From contig NZ_NXGV01000002.1 of NCBI RefSeq assembly GCF_002407605.1, positions 186,001-250,000 on the forward strand: a stretch of 64,000 nucleotides of DNA, read 5' to 3'. Numbering within the stretch: position 1 is the stretch's first letter; each line of letters begins with the position of its first letter. This document shows, piece by piece, positions 47,780-57,815 of the stretch. The notes beneath the pieces are model-generated. The model had not been told where the DNA came from. It made no database searches and was given only the letters and a program-made list of their open reading frames with translations. A program made the position numbers and the translations under genes. The DNA comes from Marinobacter sp. ANT_B65 (lineage in GTDB: Bacteria > Pseudomonadota > Gammaproteobacteria > Pseudomonadales > Oleiphilaceae).

Positions 47780-48868
47780 TCAGCCTACTTTCAGGACAGG
47801 TTTGATGGTTATACCACTTGCTGAGTCCTCAAACGCCTGATTTATCTGGTCAAATTCATAGAACCTCACCAGTTTATCAAACGGGAACTTACCCGATTTG
47901 TAGTATGCAATCAGCTGTGGAATGAATACCCGGGGGATGGAATCGCCTTCAATAACACCGATCATACTCTTGCCTTCGGCCATAAGATCATTGTGAATAT
48001 CAAGACTCACCTCGGGTGTAATTCCCACAATTGCCACTGTGCCCAACGGTCTCAAGGCATTCAGTGACTGCTTGACCACCGGAGGAACCCCGGTGGTTTC
48101 GACAGCATAATGACTGCCGCTACCTGTGAGTTTTTTAACTTCCGCTACAACGTCGACATTTTTACCGTTGAAAATATGAGTAGCGCCAAGCTCTTTAGCC
48201 AAAGCAAGACGACTGTCATGCACATCAACGGCAATGATGTACTGACAACCAACAATCCTGGCAGCCATAACCGCACTAAGCCCTACAGCACCAGCACCAT
48301 AAACCACAATACTGGAACCGAATTCCGGCTTGAGACGATTAAGAACCGTACCTGCCCCGGTCTGGATACCACAGCCCAGCGGCCCCAACAACGCGATATC
48401 AACGTCTGGATCTACCTTCACCGCATTCCTGGACTTGGCAATGGCGTAAGTGGCAAATGACGACTGGCCAAAGAAAGTCGCCAGCGACTGCTTACCCTGA
48501 GCCAGCCGACGGCTGCCATCGTCCATGGCACCGCCAAAGTTAAGGTCATTGAAGGTATCGCAAACGGTTGGGTGGCCGGTCAGGCAATGCCCGCAATTAC
48601 CGCAGTGCGCGAACGACAGCACCACATGATCACCGGCTTCAAGATCAGACACACCCGCGCCAACAGAGTCTACAACTCCGGATCCCTCATGGCCGAGTAC
48701 AATCGGGAATGGCGCTATACCCAGATCCCGCGCAACAACATCGGTATGGCAGACGCCAACCCCCACAATACGAACCCGTATCTCATCAAAATCAGGGTCT
48801 GCAAGTTGCACAGGTTCCAGTTTGAATGGCTCACCCTGGCTATGAGTTACTGCTGCTTTAATTTCCAT
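47780..48868 (-). CDS. Zinc-dependent aryl/benzyl-alcohol dehydrogenase (XylB-like)
   Basis: A 362-residue medium-chain alcohol dehydrogenase. Catalytic Zn ligands are Cys in GVCHTDV, His in LGHEGSGVV and Cys in LGCGIQTG. The structural Zn site is CGNCGHC with a fourth Cys at PTVCDTF. The NAD fold is VYGAGAVGLSAVMAA. Its nearest character is the XylB/AreB aromatic alcohol dehydrogenase group, oxidising an alcohol to an aldehyde. The ATG at 48868 follows GAGG. It is co-transcribed 30 bases after the aldehyde dehydrogenase. Confidence 0.9.
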   Translation of the reverse strand: MEIKAAVTHSQGEPFKLEPVQLADPDFDEIRVRIVGVGVCHTDVVARDLGIAPFPIVLGHEGSGVVDSVGAGVSDLEAGDHVVLSFAHCGNCGHCLTGHPTVCDTFNDLNFGGAMDDGSRRLAQGKQSLATFFGQSSFATYAIAKSRNAVKVDPDVDIALLGPLGCGIQTGAGTVLNRLKPEFGSSIVVYGAGAVGLSAVMAARIVGCQYIIAVDVHDSRLALAKELGATHIFNGKNVDVVAEVKKLTGSGSHYAVETTGVPPVVKQSLNALRPLGTVAIVGITPEVSLDIHNDLMAEGKSMIGVIEGDSIPRVFIPQLIAYYKSGKFPFDKLVRFYEFDQINQAFEDSASGITIKPVLKVG

Positions 48869-48898
48869 CAATATGACCTCTTCACTCAACAAGCGTGA

Positions 48899-50365
48899 TC
48901 AGAACGGATACTGTCTCGGAGACCTCTGTACACTCACCCATTGCACAGTGGAAAACTCTTCAATAGCCCAGTCTCCATTGAAACGGCCTAGCCCTGAGTT
49001 TTTCTCACCGCCAAACGGCATATGCGCTTCATCATTCACCGGCATATCGTTAACGTGAGCCATGCCGGCCCTGATCTTGCGAGCAAATTTAAGCCCCCTG
49101 TCCGGATCACCGGAAAATACGGCACTGGAGAGACCGAATTCTGTGGCATTGGCCAGTTCCAGGGCATGCTGTTCATCCCGTGCTTTCTGAATACCCACAA
49201 GCGGACCGAAAATTTCACCGCTGCTCAGCTCCATATCAGGCGTCACGTCACCAAAGACGTGTGGCGGCACCATCTGCCCGCGAATTTCCCCTTCAAGGAG
49301 CACTTTTGCCCCCTGCTCTTTGGCTTTGGCGATCTTTTTCTGTAACCCTTCAAGCTGGGATTTATTGATGATGGGGCCGATGGAGGTTTCCATCAGGTCA
49401 GGGTTACCGACTTTAAGTGTGCGAACATGGGCAACAAATCTATCCACAAACCGGTCGTAAATCGTCGCATCCACAATAATCCGGTTAATAGCCATACAGA
49501 TCTGACCCTGATGCAGAAACTTGCCGAAAACTGCAGCTTTCACTGCCTGCTCAACATCCGCATCATCAAGAACAACAAACGGGCTGTTGCCACCCAGTTC
49601 AAGGGCCACCTTTTTGAGATAACGCCCACCAGTAGCAATCTTACCGATATTTTTTCCAACCGGCGTTGAGCCGGTAAATGAAATCAGGGAAGGTATGGAG
49701 TGTGATACGAAATCATCACCAATGGCTGATCCCGGACCAATCACTACACCAAGTACACCCGCTGGCAGACCCGCTTCTTCAAAGATGCGGCCCAGCAACA
49801 AACCTCCGGTGACAGGCGTATCACTTGCCGGCTTGATGACCACCGCATTACCCAGAGCAATAGCAGGCGCCACGGAACGTTGGGAAAGGTGCAGCGGGAA
49901 ATTCCAGGGGCTGATAACGCCCACCACCCCTAAGGGTTTTCGATAAACAAGGTTTTCTTTCCCCGGAATATCGCTACTCATGGTCGCACCATGGGCACGT
50001 GCAGGCATACTTGCCGCTTCCAGAGTGATAGCGCGGGCACTACCCCATTCGATAGTGGCTTTTAGCCGGGTGCTGCCAGACTCCTGAATCAGCCAGTCGA
50101 TGATTTCTTCTTTACGCTCATCGAAGATCGACACCACTCTCAGCATCAGAGCTGAGCGCTCCGCCGGTGGCGTGTCTGCCCAGGCTTTCTGAGCCTCTGC
50201 CGCCTTCTGGTATGTCGCATCCAGGTCACCAGTGGTGGCTGAGCGAATGGAAAGCAACGTCTCACCGGAGTATGGATTCACAACAGGACGGGAATTTTCG
50301 CCACTGCCCTCGCGCCATTCTCCTGTCAGCAGTTGAAGATGAAAGTTCCGATAGCACTCATTCAC
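48899..50365 (-). CDS. Aldehyde dehydrogenase, benzaldehyde-dehydrogenase (XylC)-like
   Basis: A 488-residue NAD(P)-dependent dehydrogenase. The catalytic Cys is in HQGQICMA, the general-base Glu in [12 protein letters not shown], and the cofactor loop is [11 protein letters not shown]. With the alcohol dehydrogenase directly downstream it forms an alcohol-to-acid pathway, XylB/XylC-like. The natural substrate is probably an aromatic or similar aldehyde. No regulator or ring-cleavage genes are present, so the pathway is incomplete here. Confidence 0.9.
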   Translation of the reverse strand: MNECYRNFHLQLLTGEWREGSGENSRPVVNPYSGETLLSIRSATTGDLDATYQKAAEAQKAWADTPPAERSALMLRVVSIFDERKEEIIDWLIQESGSTRLKATIEWGSARAITLEAASMPARAHGATMSSDIPGKENLVYRKPLGVVGVISPWNFPLHLSQRSVAPAIALGNAVVIKPASDTPVTGGLLLGRIFEEAGLPAGVLGVVIGPGSAIGDDFVSHSIPSLISFTGSTPVGKNIGKIATGGRYLKKVALELGGNSPFVVLDDADVEQAVKAAVFGKFLHQGQICMAINRIIVDATIYDRFVDRFVAHVRTLKVGNPDLMETSIGPIINKSQLEGLQKKIAKAKEQGAKVLLEGEIRGQMVPPHVFGDVTPDMELSSGEIFGPLVGIQKARDEQHALELANATEFGLSSAVFSGDPDRGLKFARKIRAGMAHVNDMPVNDEAHMPFGGEKNSGLGRFNGDWAIEEFSTVQWVSVQRSPRQYPF

Positions 50366-50463
50366 AAGCTCAACCTCGCTTTCTGTTATGAACGTTTGTT
50401 ATCAGTATATTCCTTCAGATCCAACTTACTATCGAACTAGCGGTATCTACGATCATTGCAGGT

Positions 50464-51861
50464 TCACTTACCGATACAGAACGACCCAAAGATTTTCCCC
50501 AACAATTCATCTGGCGTAATCTGCCCTGTGATCTCCCCCAAGGCATCCTGAGCTGCCCGAAGGTCTTCGGCCAGCAGTTCACCAGCACCATAACCTTCAA
50601 GTTGAGCCTGACCCTGCAGCAGGGATTCCCGGGCGCGTTCCAGTGCATCCAGATGTCTGCGTCTGGCCAGGAAACCGCCTTCTGTAGTGCTGGCAAAACC
50701 CATGCACTGTTTGAGGTGATCACGCAGCACTTCGAGGCCATCAGTAGATTTGGCTGCAAGTCTTATAACAGGAGTCTGCCCTGTGGATAACTCGGAAATA
50801 CCAACCGTTTCTCCACTCAGGTCTACCTTGTTACGAATGACTGTAAGAGGTGCTGACTTCGGCAACTGATCGATAAAGTCCGGCCAGATTTCATGGGGTG
50901 TGGTTTTATCAGTGGTGGTGGCATCCACCATCAGCAGTATCCGGTCGGCCTGGCGGATTTCTTCCCAGGCCCGTGCAATGCCGATCTGTTCAACTTCATC
51001 CGGGCTGTCTCGTAAGCCTGCGGTATCAATAATATGCAGGGGCATTCCATCAATGTGGATATGTTCACGCAAGACGTCCCGGGTTGTACCTTCAATGGCA
51101 GTTACTATTGCCGCTTCCCGGCCTGCCAACGCATTCAGCAGACTGGATTTTCCGGCATTGGGACGACCGGCGATTACCACTTTCATTCCATCACGCAAAA
51201 TCGTGCCCTGCTGGGCTTCGCCCATTATGCCCTGAAGTTGTTCCAGCAAGGTTTGCAGATCTGTTGCAACTTTACCGTCCGCAAGGAAGTCGATTTCCTC
51301 TTCCGGGAAATCTATGGCGGCTTCTACATAAATCCGTAAATGTGTTACCGATTCAACAAGAGTTTCAATACGCCGTGAAAACACACCCTGCATGGAACGC
51401 ACAGCACAGCGGGCAGCTTGTTCCGAGCTGCTTTCAATCAGGTCAGCGATAGCTTCCGCCTGAGCAAGATCCAGTTTGTCGTTGAGAAATGCCCGTTCAG
51501 AGAATTCTCCCGGGCGCGCCAGCCGCGCTCCAAGCTGGCAGACTTCCCGCAGTAACAAATCCAGTATTACGGTTCCACCATGGCCCTGTAACTCAAAAAC
51601 ATCTTCACCTGTAAACGAATGAGGGTTCGGGAAGAAGAGTCCGATTCCTTCGTCGATAAGTTCATTTTTCTGATCGAGAAAGGGCCCGTAATGGGCGTAT
51701 CTGGGTTTGGGTGTATACCCCAGCATCGCAGCAGCAATAGTTTTTGCCCGGGGGCCGGATACCCGGACGATGCCCACTCCGGCCTGACCAGGGGCCGTAG
51801 CTATGGCCGCTATGGTATCGCTGGCGGGGAGGGTTTCCGGGGTTGCTGAGCTGAAGTTCAT
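50464..51861 (-). CDS. mnmE: tRNA modification GTPase MnmE (TrmE)
   Basis: A 465-residue protein with an N-terminal THF-binding domain and an inserted Ras-like G domain: [24 protein letters not shown] and NKVD. The C-terminal CIGK carries the Cys conserved in MnmE. Partners MnmG in tRNA wobble-uridine modification. Fits the standard mnmE-yidC-yidD-rnpA-rpmH series. Confidence 0.98.
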   Translation of the reverse strand: MNFSSATPETLPASDTIAAIATAPGQAGVGIVRVSGPRAKTIAAAMLGYTPKPRYAHYGPFLDQKNELIDEGIGLFFPNPHSFTGEDVFELQGHGGTVILDLLLREVCQLGARLARPGEFSERAFLNDKLDLAQAEAIADLIESSSEQAARCAVRSMQGVFSRRIETLVESVTHLRIYVEAAIDFPEEEIDFLADGKVATDLQTLLEQLQGIMGEAQQGTILRDGMKVVIAGRPNAGKSSLLNALAGREAAIVTAIEGTTRDVLREHIHIDGMPLHIIDTAGLRDSPDEVEQIGIARAWEEIRQADRILLMVDATTTDKTTPHEIWPDFIDQLPKSAPLTVIRNKVDLSGETVGISELSTGQTPVIRLAAKSTDGLEVLRDHLKQCMGFASTTEGGFLARRRHLDALERARESLLQGQAQLEGYGAGELLAEDLRAAQDALGEITGQITPDELLGKIFGSFCIGK

Positions 51862-51902
51862 GACATCTGCCTCTTACACAAGAATTTTGCGTATTCCTGA
51901 AA

Positions 51903-51932
51903 CAGTAAAGGCCCCTTGCGGAGCCTCTACTG
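51903..51932 (-). terminator. GNRA-loop hairpin between yidC and mnmE
   Basis: On the minus strand CAGTAGAGGCTCC and GGGGCCTTTACTG form a 13-base stem with two mismatches, capped by a GCAA tetraloop. Only a TTT follows. It may be a weak terminator or a message stabiliser in the 92-base gap. Confidence 0.5.
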
Positions 51933-51953
51933 AACAATCAACTGGCCACTGAA

Positions 51954-53681
51954 TCAGTGTTTCTTATTGGCCATTTCTGCTTCGATCTTGCGAGTAATGT
52001 ACCACTGCTGACTGATCGACAGAATGTTGTTAACCAACCAGTAGAGTACCAGACCAGCCGGGAACCAGAGGAAGAAGACAGTGAATACCACTGGCATCAG
52101 CTTCATGATCTTGGCCTGCATAGGGTCCGGAGGTGTCGGGTTCAGGCTCATTTGCAACATCATGCTGGCACCCATAAGGATTGGCAGAATGAAGTAAGGG
52201 TCCATAACCGACAGATCGTGAATCCAGAGCATGAACGGCGCGTGGCGGAGTTGTACGCTCTCGAACAGAACCCAGTACAGTGAAATGAACACAGGCATTT
52301 GCACCAGGATAGGCAGACAGCCACCCAGAGGATTGATTTTTTCCTTCTTGTACAGGGCCATCATTTCCTGGGACATGCGCTGACGATCATCCCCATAGAG
52401 CTCTTTCAGCCGGGTGAGCTGCGGAGCAACTGCACGCATACGGCCCATAGAGCGATAGCTGGTGGCGGAGAGTTTGAAAAATACACCTTTAACCAACACT
52501 GTCAGCAGGATAATAGCAACGCCCCAGTTGCCGACTATGCTGTGGAACCATTCGAGAATGATAAACAACGGCAGTGAGATAAAGAACAGCCAGCCAAAGT
52601 CTACAGTACGGTCAAGATTGGGTGCTGCTGCTTCAAGGCGGTCGATAATTTTTGGTCCCACATAGGCGCGGGCGCCAATTTCTGCAGTTTCTCCAGCGGC
52701 TACTGTTGTTGCCGGATAAACAAAGCCCATTACGTGTAACTGACCGCGGCGAGTGGTCTGGAACTGTGAGGGCTGGTCCCGCTCAGGTACCCAGGCTGTA
52801 AGGAAATAATGCTGTAGAAATGCCATCCAGCCGTTGGTTACAGTCTGGTTGATACGTTTTTCTTCCAGATCGCCAAAATCAAATTTTTCGTAGGGATCTT
52901 CCGGAGAACTGGTTACCAGGCCAAGGAACGCCTTGATACCCATGCTGGGTCCGGAAGTAGGATCCGGAGCCTGATCGCGGACAATCTTTCCGGTGAAATT
53001 AGCCTGCCAGTCTTCACCTGACTGGTTATCGATCAGATAACGAACGTCAATTTCATAACTATCACGCTCAAACTGATAGCGTTTGGTAATACGAATACCG
53101 TTTTCCATGGTATGAACCAGGTCAACGGTTAACTCATTTTCGCCTTCAGAAAGTTCATAGCTTGTCGCCTCGGTATCGTAGACAGGCGCCTGGCCATTTT
53201 TTGCGTTATCCGGTCCGTTCTTCCCGATAAGCCCGCTTTCCAACACGTAAAAACGGTTTTCTGTGTTGTTCAGAAGGGTTAGAGGCTCACTACCTTTCAA
53301 GGTTTTGTCATAGGCAAGAAGAGAACTTTTAACAAGATTTCCGCTTACACGATCAATAACGAGATCAAACACATCTGTGCGAACAGAAATGTACTGATTG
53401 TTTACCCCGACAGTATTCCCCGTGGAGCTGGACACAGATTGGCCACTTTCCGGAGTTATGAATTCTTCGGCTGTACCATTTGCAGAGGCAGATCCCTGGG
53501 ATGACTCACCGGGAAGCACCATAGAATCAGACCCGGCCGAACTGTTGTCTGCCTGGATATTTCCCGATTCTGCAACCTGCTCAGTAGGGACAGGCTGGTG
53601 ATAATCATCATTCCAGGCAAGCACCATCAGATAACTGACAACAGCCAGGCCGGCGAATAATACGATGCGTTGAATATCCAT
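51954..53681 (-). CDS. yidC: Membrane protein insertase YidC
   Basis: A 575-residue inner-membrane insertase. An N-terminal signal anchor (residues about 5-22) is followed by a long Ser/Glu linker and a large periplasmic domain. The conserved core holds five helices, including YKKEKINPLGGCLPILVQMP and the hydrophilic-groove Arg in MGRMRAVAP. It inserts membrane proteins, with or without Sec. The linker at residues about 40-90 is longer and lower-complexity than in E. coli. Confidence 0.98.
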   Translation of the reverse strand: MDIQRIVLFAGLAVVSYLMVLAWNDDYHQPVPTEQVAESGNIQADNSSAGSDSMVLPGESSQGSASANGTAEEFITPESGQSVSSSTGNTVGVNNQYISVRTDVFDLVIDRVSGNLVKSSLLAYDKTLKGSEPLTLLNNTENRFYVLESGLIGKNGPDNAKNGQAPVYDTEATSYELSEGENELTVDLVHTMENGIRITKRYQFERDSYEIDVRYLIDNQSGEDWQANFTGKIVRDQAPDPTSGPSMGIKAFLGLVTSSPEDPYEKFDFGDLEEKRINQTVTNGWMAFLQHYFLTAWVPERDQPSQFQTTRRGQLHVMGFVYPATTVAAGETAEIGARAYVGPKIIDRLEAAAPNLDRTVDFGWLFFISLPLFIILEWFHSIVGNWGVAIILLTVLVKGVFFKLSATSYRSMGRMRAVAPQLTRLKELYGDDRQRMSQEMMALYKKEKINPLGGCLPILVQMPVFISLYWVLFESVQLRHAPFMLWIHDLSVMDPYFILPILMGASMMLQMSLNPTPPDPMQAKIMKLMPVVFTVFFLWFPAGLVLYWLVNNILSISQQWYITRKIEAEMANKKH

Positions 53682-53685
53682 AGAT

Positions 53686-53979
53686 TTACTGTCTGGTCTG
53701 GGTTGTTATTGAGGAATGGTCAGTTTCTGCACAGCATCTGATCACTTTTTCCTGTCTGGATGGAACAGTACCTGGCACAGGATCATAACCCCCTTCTGCC
53801 CATGGATGGCATCTCAGCAGGCGTTTTACCGAAAGATATGAACCTTTCAGTGAACCGTAATGCGAAATAGCTTCCACTGCATATTGGGAACAGGTGGGAT
53901 AATGGCGGCAATGACTCGCCATCAGAGGGCTTATGGCGTACTGATAGAAACGGACAGGAAGAAGCAGCAAGTTGCGCAT
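53686..53979 (-). CDS. yidD: Membrane protein insertion efficiency factor YidD
   Basis: A 97-residue protein with the YidD core [23 protein letters not shown] and the [19 protein letters not shown] region. It aids YidC-dependent insertion. Its ATG overlaps the rnpA stop (TAATG), so they are coupled. The C-terminal tail is longer than usual. Confidence 0.95.
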   Translation of the reverse strand: MRNLLLLPVRFYQYAISPLMASHCRHYPTCSQYAVEAISHYGSLKGSYLSVKRLLRCHPWAEGGYDPVPGTVPSRQEKVIRCCAETDHSSITTQTRQ

Positions 53980-54386
53980 TAATCTGTTCCCTCACCGGCG
54001 GGTACAGGACCTGCTGGTTTACGTGGTGGGAGCTGATAGTACTTTTTTGCTAACCTTTGCCAGAGACCATCAAGAGATCTGCAGACTGTCTGGTTATCAA
54101 GAACTGCAAGCCCTTGACGTGCAAGAACAATGATATCCATCCCGGGAAGATCCGGCCGGTGCCGGAAAGTTTCCCGTACCTGGCGTTTGATCCGGTTTCG
54201 CTGTACGGACAGTTTCAGGTTCTTTTTCGCAAAAACAAGACCGATCCTGGCGTGTCCGAGATTATTCGGAGTTGCCAGGATCAGAAAATTCCTGTGAGGA
54301 ACCTTCAACTGCACGTCGTTGAAGACTTTGCCGTAATCGGCGGGTCGTAAAAGACGGTGCGATTTCGGGAAATTCAAAGCCTTCAT
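53979..54386 (-). CDS. rnpA: Ribonuclease P protein component
   Basis: A 135-residue basic protein with the RNR motif ([12 protein letters not shown]). It pairs with RNase P RNA to mature tRNA 5' ends. The Pro-rich C-terminal tail is a lineage extension. It is 15 bases downstream of rpmH. Confidence 0.97.
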   Translation of the reverse strand: MKALNFPKSHRLLRPADYGKVFNDVQLKVPHRNFLILATPNNLGHARIGLVFAKKNLKLSVQRNRIKRQVRETFRHRPDLPGMDIIVLARQGLAVLDNQTVCRSLDGLWQRLAKKYYQLPPRKPAGPVPAGEGTD

Positions 54387-54401
54387 AAGGCGAGCGACAG
54401 G

Positions 54402-54536
54402 TTACGCAGACAGACGGGCACGGCCTTTGGCACGACGACGGGAAATTACCTTGCGGCCGTTGGCAGTTGCCATACGGGCACGGAAACCGTGAACGCGCTT
54501 ACGCTTCAGGACGCTTGGTTGAAACGTTCTTTTCAT
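54402..54536 (-). CDS. rpmH: 50S ribosomal protein L34
   Basis: A 44-residue, very basic protein of canonical length, beginning [20 protein letters not shown] and ending KGRARLSA. It is read from an ATG at 54536 to a TAA at 54402. It marks the left edge of the origin region. Confidence 0.97.
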   Translation of the reverse strand: MKRTFQPSVLKRKRVHGFRARMATANGRKVISRRRAKGRARLSA

Positions 54537-55203
54537 GGTGACTATCTCACAATTCGTGTGTTGAACATTAGGGAGTTGGCTGAAAAATTAATAACCAAAA
54601 CAGGAGCGGCATTCTATGCAAATTTTATCCTGGGTTCAATGTTTATTGATACGCGCTTATGCCGATGCAGAGTATTTGTTGTGAGAGGGTCCGGAAAAGC
54701 CAGGCCGATCTCACGAATAACAGTAGTAAAAGGTCTTTTTTATAATTCTTTTAAAAGATCTATTATTACTGTTATTACACAGGCCATTTTCTGTGGAAAA
54801 GGCAAATTCTTCAATTTAAATCAGCAAGATGAAGCAATCACAAAGCTGAGTGGAAGTATGCCTGAGCCCTGTGGATAAGCGAGTGACGAATTGTGGAGAA
54901 GTTGCCTCCATTGGAAAGAGCGTAGTTGTCCACCGGTGAACCCGGGGTTGCACACAGAGCTGGGGGCCAGTTGTGCACATGCTTGTGTGCATATCCTGCT
55001 GTAAAAGAATTTCTGTACACAAGGTTGTGTGTAAGTTTGTAAAACTATGATTATTAGAAGTATAAATTTCCACAGGCTGTTTATGGTGTGCTGCTTTTAC
55101 TTTCACTGGGAGAGCCGGCGGGTTAGAATCCGTGCTCAACTTTCGGGATCGGGCACCCCTTGTCCGGTTTGAGAAATTTTTGTGTTATCGGGAGCGGACT
55201 GTC
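54537..55203. other. Chromosomal replication origin oriC (rpmH-dnaA gap)
   Basis: A 667-base gene-free region between divergent rpmH and dnaA, the Pseudomonas-type origin position. A perfect DnaA box is seen at 54870-54878 (TGTGGATAA on this strand). Looser boxes include TTGTCCACC (54926), TTGTGCACA (54971), CTGTGGAAA (54791) and TTTCCACAG (55067). The AT-rich half (54716-54780) contains GATCT-led 13-mer-like sequences and a large palindrome. Gene strands switch here, consistent with bidirectional replication. Confidence 0.9.
54716..54776. repeat. Large AT-rich palindrome in the oriC unwinding region
   Basis: AATAACAGTAG at 54716 begins a 24-base arm that pairs with a reverse arm ending at 54776, matching 21 of 24 positions around a centre at about 54746. 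It includes GATCTATTATTAC on the plus strand and GATCTTTTAAAAG on the minus strand, similar to the E. coli 13-mers. It is a good candidate for the DNA-unwinding element. Confidence 0.75.
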
Positions 55204-56664
55204 GTGCCGAACAGCATGTGGCATCAATGTCTTGAAGTACTCCGGGATGAGTTTCCCGCACAACAGTTCAATACCTGGCTCAGGCCCCTCCAGTCCGAAC
55301 ATCGTGAAGGGCATTTGATGCTGTTTGCGCCTAATCGTTTTGTAATGGATTGGGTGAATGAGAAGTACCTGCGGCGTATAGAAGAGGTTCTCAAGCAACT
55401 GAATGGTGGTCAGGCACCAAGAGTCGCGATGAAAGTCGGATCAGCTCCGAGAGAGTCTGAGCCGGTTTTGCGTTCTGAATTGGTCCAGCAGGGTTCCGGC
55501 GGGCGAGTTCAGGAAGAATCTTCTGGCAAGGTCGCTGAGGAAGAGAGAAGTGTTGTTTCATCAGGCGGTAGCAGTCGCCTGGCGCAGAGTAATGGGCCAG
55601 GTGCGGGACGCCGGTCGGTTCAGGTTGAAGGTGATATCAAGCATCAGAGCTTCCTTAACGAAGGGTTCACGTTTGAAACCTTTGTTGAAGGTAAGTCTAA
55701 CCAGCTTGCCCGCGCAGCCTCCATGCAGGTAGCGGAAAACCCTGGTGGTGCCTATAACCCGTTATTTTTGTATGGCGGTGTGGGTCTTGGTAAAACTCAC
55801 CTTATGCACGCGATCGGGAATGATATTGTCCGGCGTAATCCGAATGCAAAGGTTGCTTACCTGCGCTCAGAACGTTTTGTTGCAGATATGGTCAAGGCTC
55901 TGCAACTGAATGCTATCAACGAATTTAAACGATATTACCGCTCGGTTGATGCGTTGCTGATTGATGATATCCAGTTTTTCGCCCGTAAAGAGCGCTCCCA
56001 GGAAGAGTTTTTTCATACCTTTAATGCGCTGCTGGAAGGTGGGCAACAGGTGATCGTAACCTGTGACCGGTTTCCCAAAGAAATTGTGGATATGGAAGAG
56101 CGTCTTAAATCCCGTTTTGGCTGGGGCCTGACTGTGATGGTAGAGCCGCCTGAGTTGGAAACGCGGGTAGCTATTCTGATGAAAAAGGCCGATCAGGTTA
56201 ACGTGAAACTCAGTAGCGAAGCGGCGTTTTTTATTGCACAGAAAATCCGTTCTAATGTAAGAGAACTAGAAGGGGCGCTTCGATTAGTGATAGCGAATGC
56301 TCACTTCACAGGATCTGAGATTACACCTCCGTTTATTCGTGAAAGCCTGAAAGATCTGCTGGCTCTGCATGAAAAACAGGTCAGCATTGATAACATTCAG
56401 CGCACTGTTGCTGAGTACTATAAAATAAAGGTAGCGGATCTGCATTCCAAGCGACGCACCCGCGTGGTTACCCGGCCCCGCCAGGTAGCTATGTCACTCT
56501 CGAAAGAGCTGACCAATCACAGCCTGCCGGAAATCGGTGATGCTTTTGGAGGGCGTGACCACACAACTGTCTTGCATGCCTGCAAGAAGATTGTGGAACT
56601 TCAGGAGACGGATCCCGGCATCCGCGAAGACTATCAGAATTTCATGAGGTTGCTGACCACATGA
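55204..56664 (+). CDS. dnaA: Chromosomal replication initiator DnaA
   Basis: A 486-residue initiator: N-terminal domain I ([21 protein letters not shown]), a long variable domain II (residues about 80-160), AAA+ domain III with Walker [10 protein letters not shown] and Walker [10 protein letters not shown], and the C-terminal DnaA-box-binding domain with [12 protein letters not shown] choose the GTG at 55204, preceded by GGGAGCGGA; an in-frame GTG at 55132 adds 24 non-conserved residues. It is the first gene to the right of oriC. Confidence 0.97.
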   Translation: MPNSMWHQCLEVLRDEFPAQQFNTWLRPLQSEHREGHLMLFAPNRFVMDWVNEKYLRRIEEVLKQLNGGQAPRVAMKVGSAPRESEPVLRSELVQQGSGGRVQEESSGKVAEEERSVVSSGGSSRLAQSNGPGAGRRSVQVEGDIKHQSFLNEGFTFETFVEGKSNQLARAASMQVAENPGGAYNPLFLYGGVGLGKTHLMHAIGNDIVRRNPNAKVAYLRSERFVADMVKALQLNAINEFKRYYRSVDALLIDDIQFFARKERSQEEFFHTFNALLEGGQQVIVTCDRFPKEIVDMEERLKSRFGWGLTVMVEPPELETRVAILMKKADQVNVKLSSEAAFFIAQKIRSNVRELEGALRLVIANAHFTGSEITPPFIRESLKDLLALHEKQVSIDNIQRTVAEYYKIKVADLHSKRRTRVVTRPRQVAMSLSKELTNHSLPEIGDAFGGRDHTTVLHACKKIVELQETDPGIREDYQNFMRLLTT

Positions 56665-56704
56665 AAACAACATTCATCCTTCCAACAAAAGAAAGCTGAG
56701 TGAC

Positions 56705-57808
56705 ATGAAACTGACGATCAGCCGAGAATCCCTGCTCACACCGTTGCAAAGCATTGCCGGTGTCGTTGAAAAAAAGCAGACCATGCCGGTACTGTCCAAT
56801 GTACTGCTGGTGGCCGAAGATAATTCACTGATCCTGACCGGGACAAATATGGAGGTTGAGCTGGTTGGACGGGTTACACCTGTTCATGTGGACCAGCCTG
56901 GTCGGATTACGGTTCCTGCGCGCAAGCTTTCAGATATATGTCGGGCTCTGGGCGACGAAGCGCCGATTGAGCTGTTGCTTGAAGGCGACAGGCTGCATGT
57001 AAGGTGTGGCGCAAGCCATTTTACGCTTTCGACCTTGCCAGCGGAGCATTTTCCAAATGTTGAAGATGAACCAGAAAGTTTTCGGCTGGAACTGCCGCAG
57101 AAAGAATTGCGGCGTATGTTTGACGCGACGGCTTTCGCCATGGCTCAGCAGGATGTTCGTTATTATCTGAACGGGTTGTTGCTGGAAGTGGATAAAGGGC
57201 ACGTGCGTACCGTGGCAACGGACGGTCACCGTCTGGCGATGGCACATGTGGAGCTCAGTACAGGTTGTGCGGAACCCAGGCAGGTCATTGTTCCCCGTAA
57301 AGGTGTCCTGGAGCTTTCGCGTTTGCTCGATGATGTTGAAACACCGGTTACGCTGGTTATTGGTGACAACCATCTGCGCGCTACTGTGGGATCCTACACT
57401 TTCACCTCCAAACTGATTGAAGGTAAGTTTCCGGACTATAACCGCGTAATTCCGCGTGGTGGTGACAAGATAGTTCTGGCGGACCGTGCGACTCTGAAAA
57501 ATACGCTACAGCGTGCAGGTATTCTCTCCCACGAAAATATCCGTGGCGTTCGTCTGAATCTGGCAACAAATGAACTTCAGGTGTTTGCCAATAACCCGGA
57601 TCAGGAACAGGCGGAAGATGCTCTTCCGGTTGATTATCAGGGCGAGTCGCTTCAGATCGGTTTTAATGTTGGTTATCTGATAGATGTGATGAACGCGCTG
57701 GATGAAGATCAGGTGAAGCTCACCCTCTCCAATCCAAATAGCAGTGCGCTGATCGAATCGCAAAATGACAACCGCTGCCTCTATGTGGTCATGCCGATGA
57801 GGCTTTAG
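56705..57808 (+). CDS. dnaN: DNA polymerase III beta sliding clamp
   Basis: A 367-residue clamp with three repeated domains of about 120 residues. It ends in the conserved YVVMPMRL. It forms a dimeric ring on DNA and tethers polymerase. It lies 40 bases after dnaA. Confidence 0.98.
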   Translation: MKLTISRESLLTPLQSIAGVVEKKQTMPVLSNVLLVAEDNSLILTGTNMEVELVGRVTPVHVDQPGRITVPARKLSDICRALGDEAPIELLLEGDRLHVRCGASHFTLSTLPAEHFPNVEDEPESFRLELPQKELRRMFDATAFAMAQQDVRYYLNGLLLEVDKGHVRTVATDGHRLAMAHVELSTGCAEPRQVIVPRKGVLELSRLLDDVETPVTLVIGDNHLRATVGSYTFTSKLIEGKFPDYNRVIPRGGDKIVLADRATLKNTLQRAGILSHENIRGVRLNLATNELQVFANNPDQEQAEDALPVDYQGESLQIGFNVGYLIDVMNALDEDQVKLTLSNPNSSALIESQNDNRCLYVVMPMRL

Positions 57809-57815
57809 GAGAAGT

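Noticed and set aside
34211..50463. Mobile element or prophage as the cause of the 16 kb block
   Set aside because: No transposase, integrase, terminal repeats or tRNA gene is seen at either border.
36897..50790. Single TTATCCACA-like sequences inside coding regions (36897, about 39469, 49439, 50780)
   Set aside because: Isolated boxes in genes occur by chance and lack clustering.
55132..55203. An upstream in-frame start for dnaA at 55132
   Set aside because: The added 24 residues are not family-like, and the GTG at 55204 has a good ribosome site.
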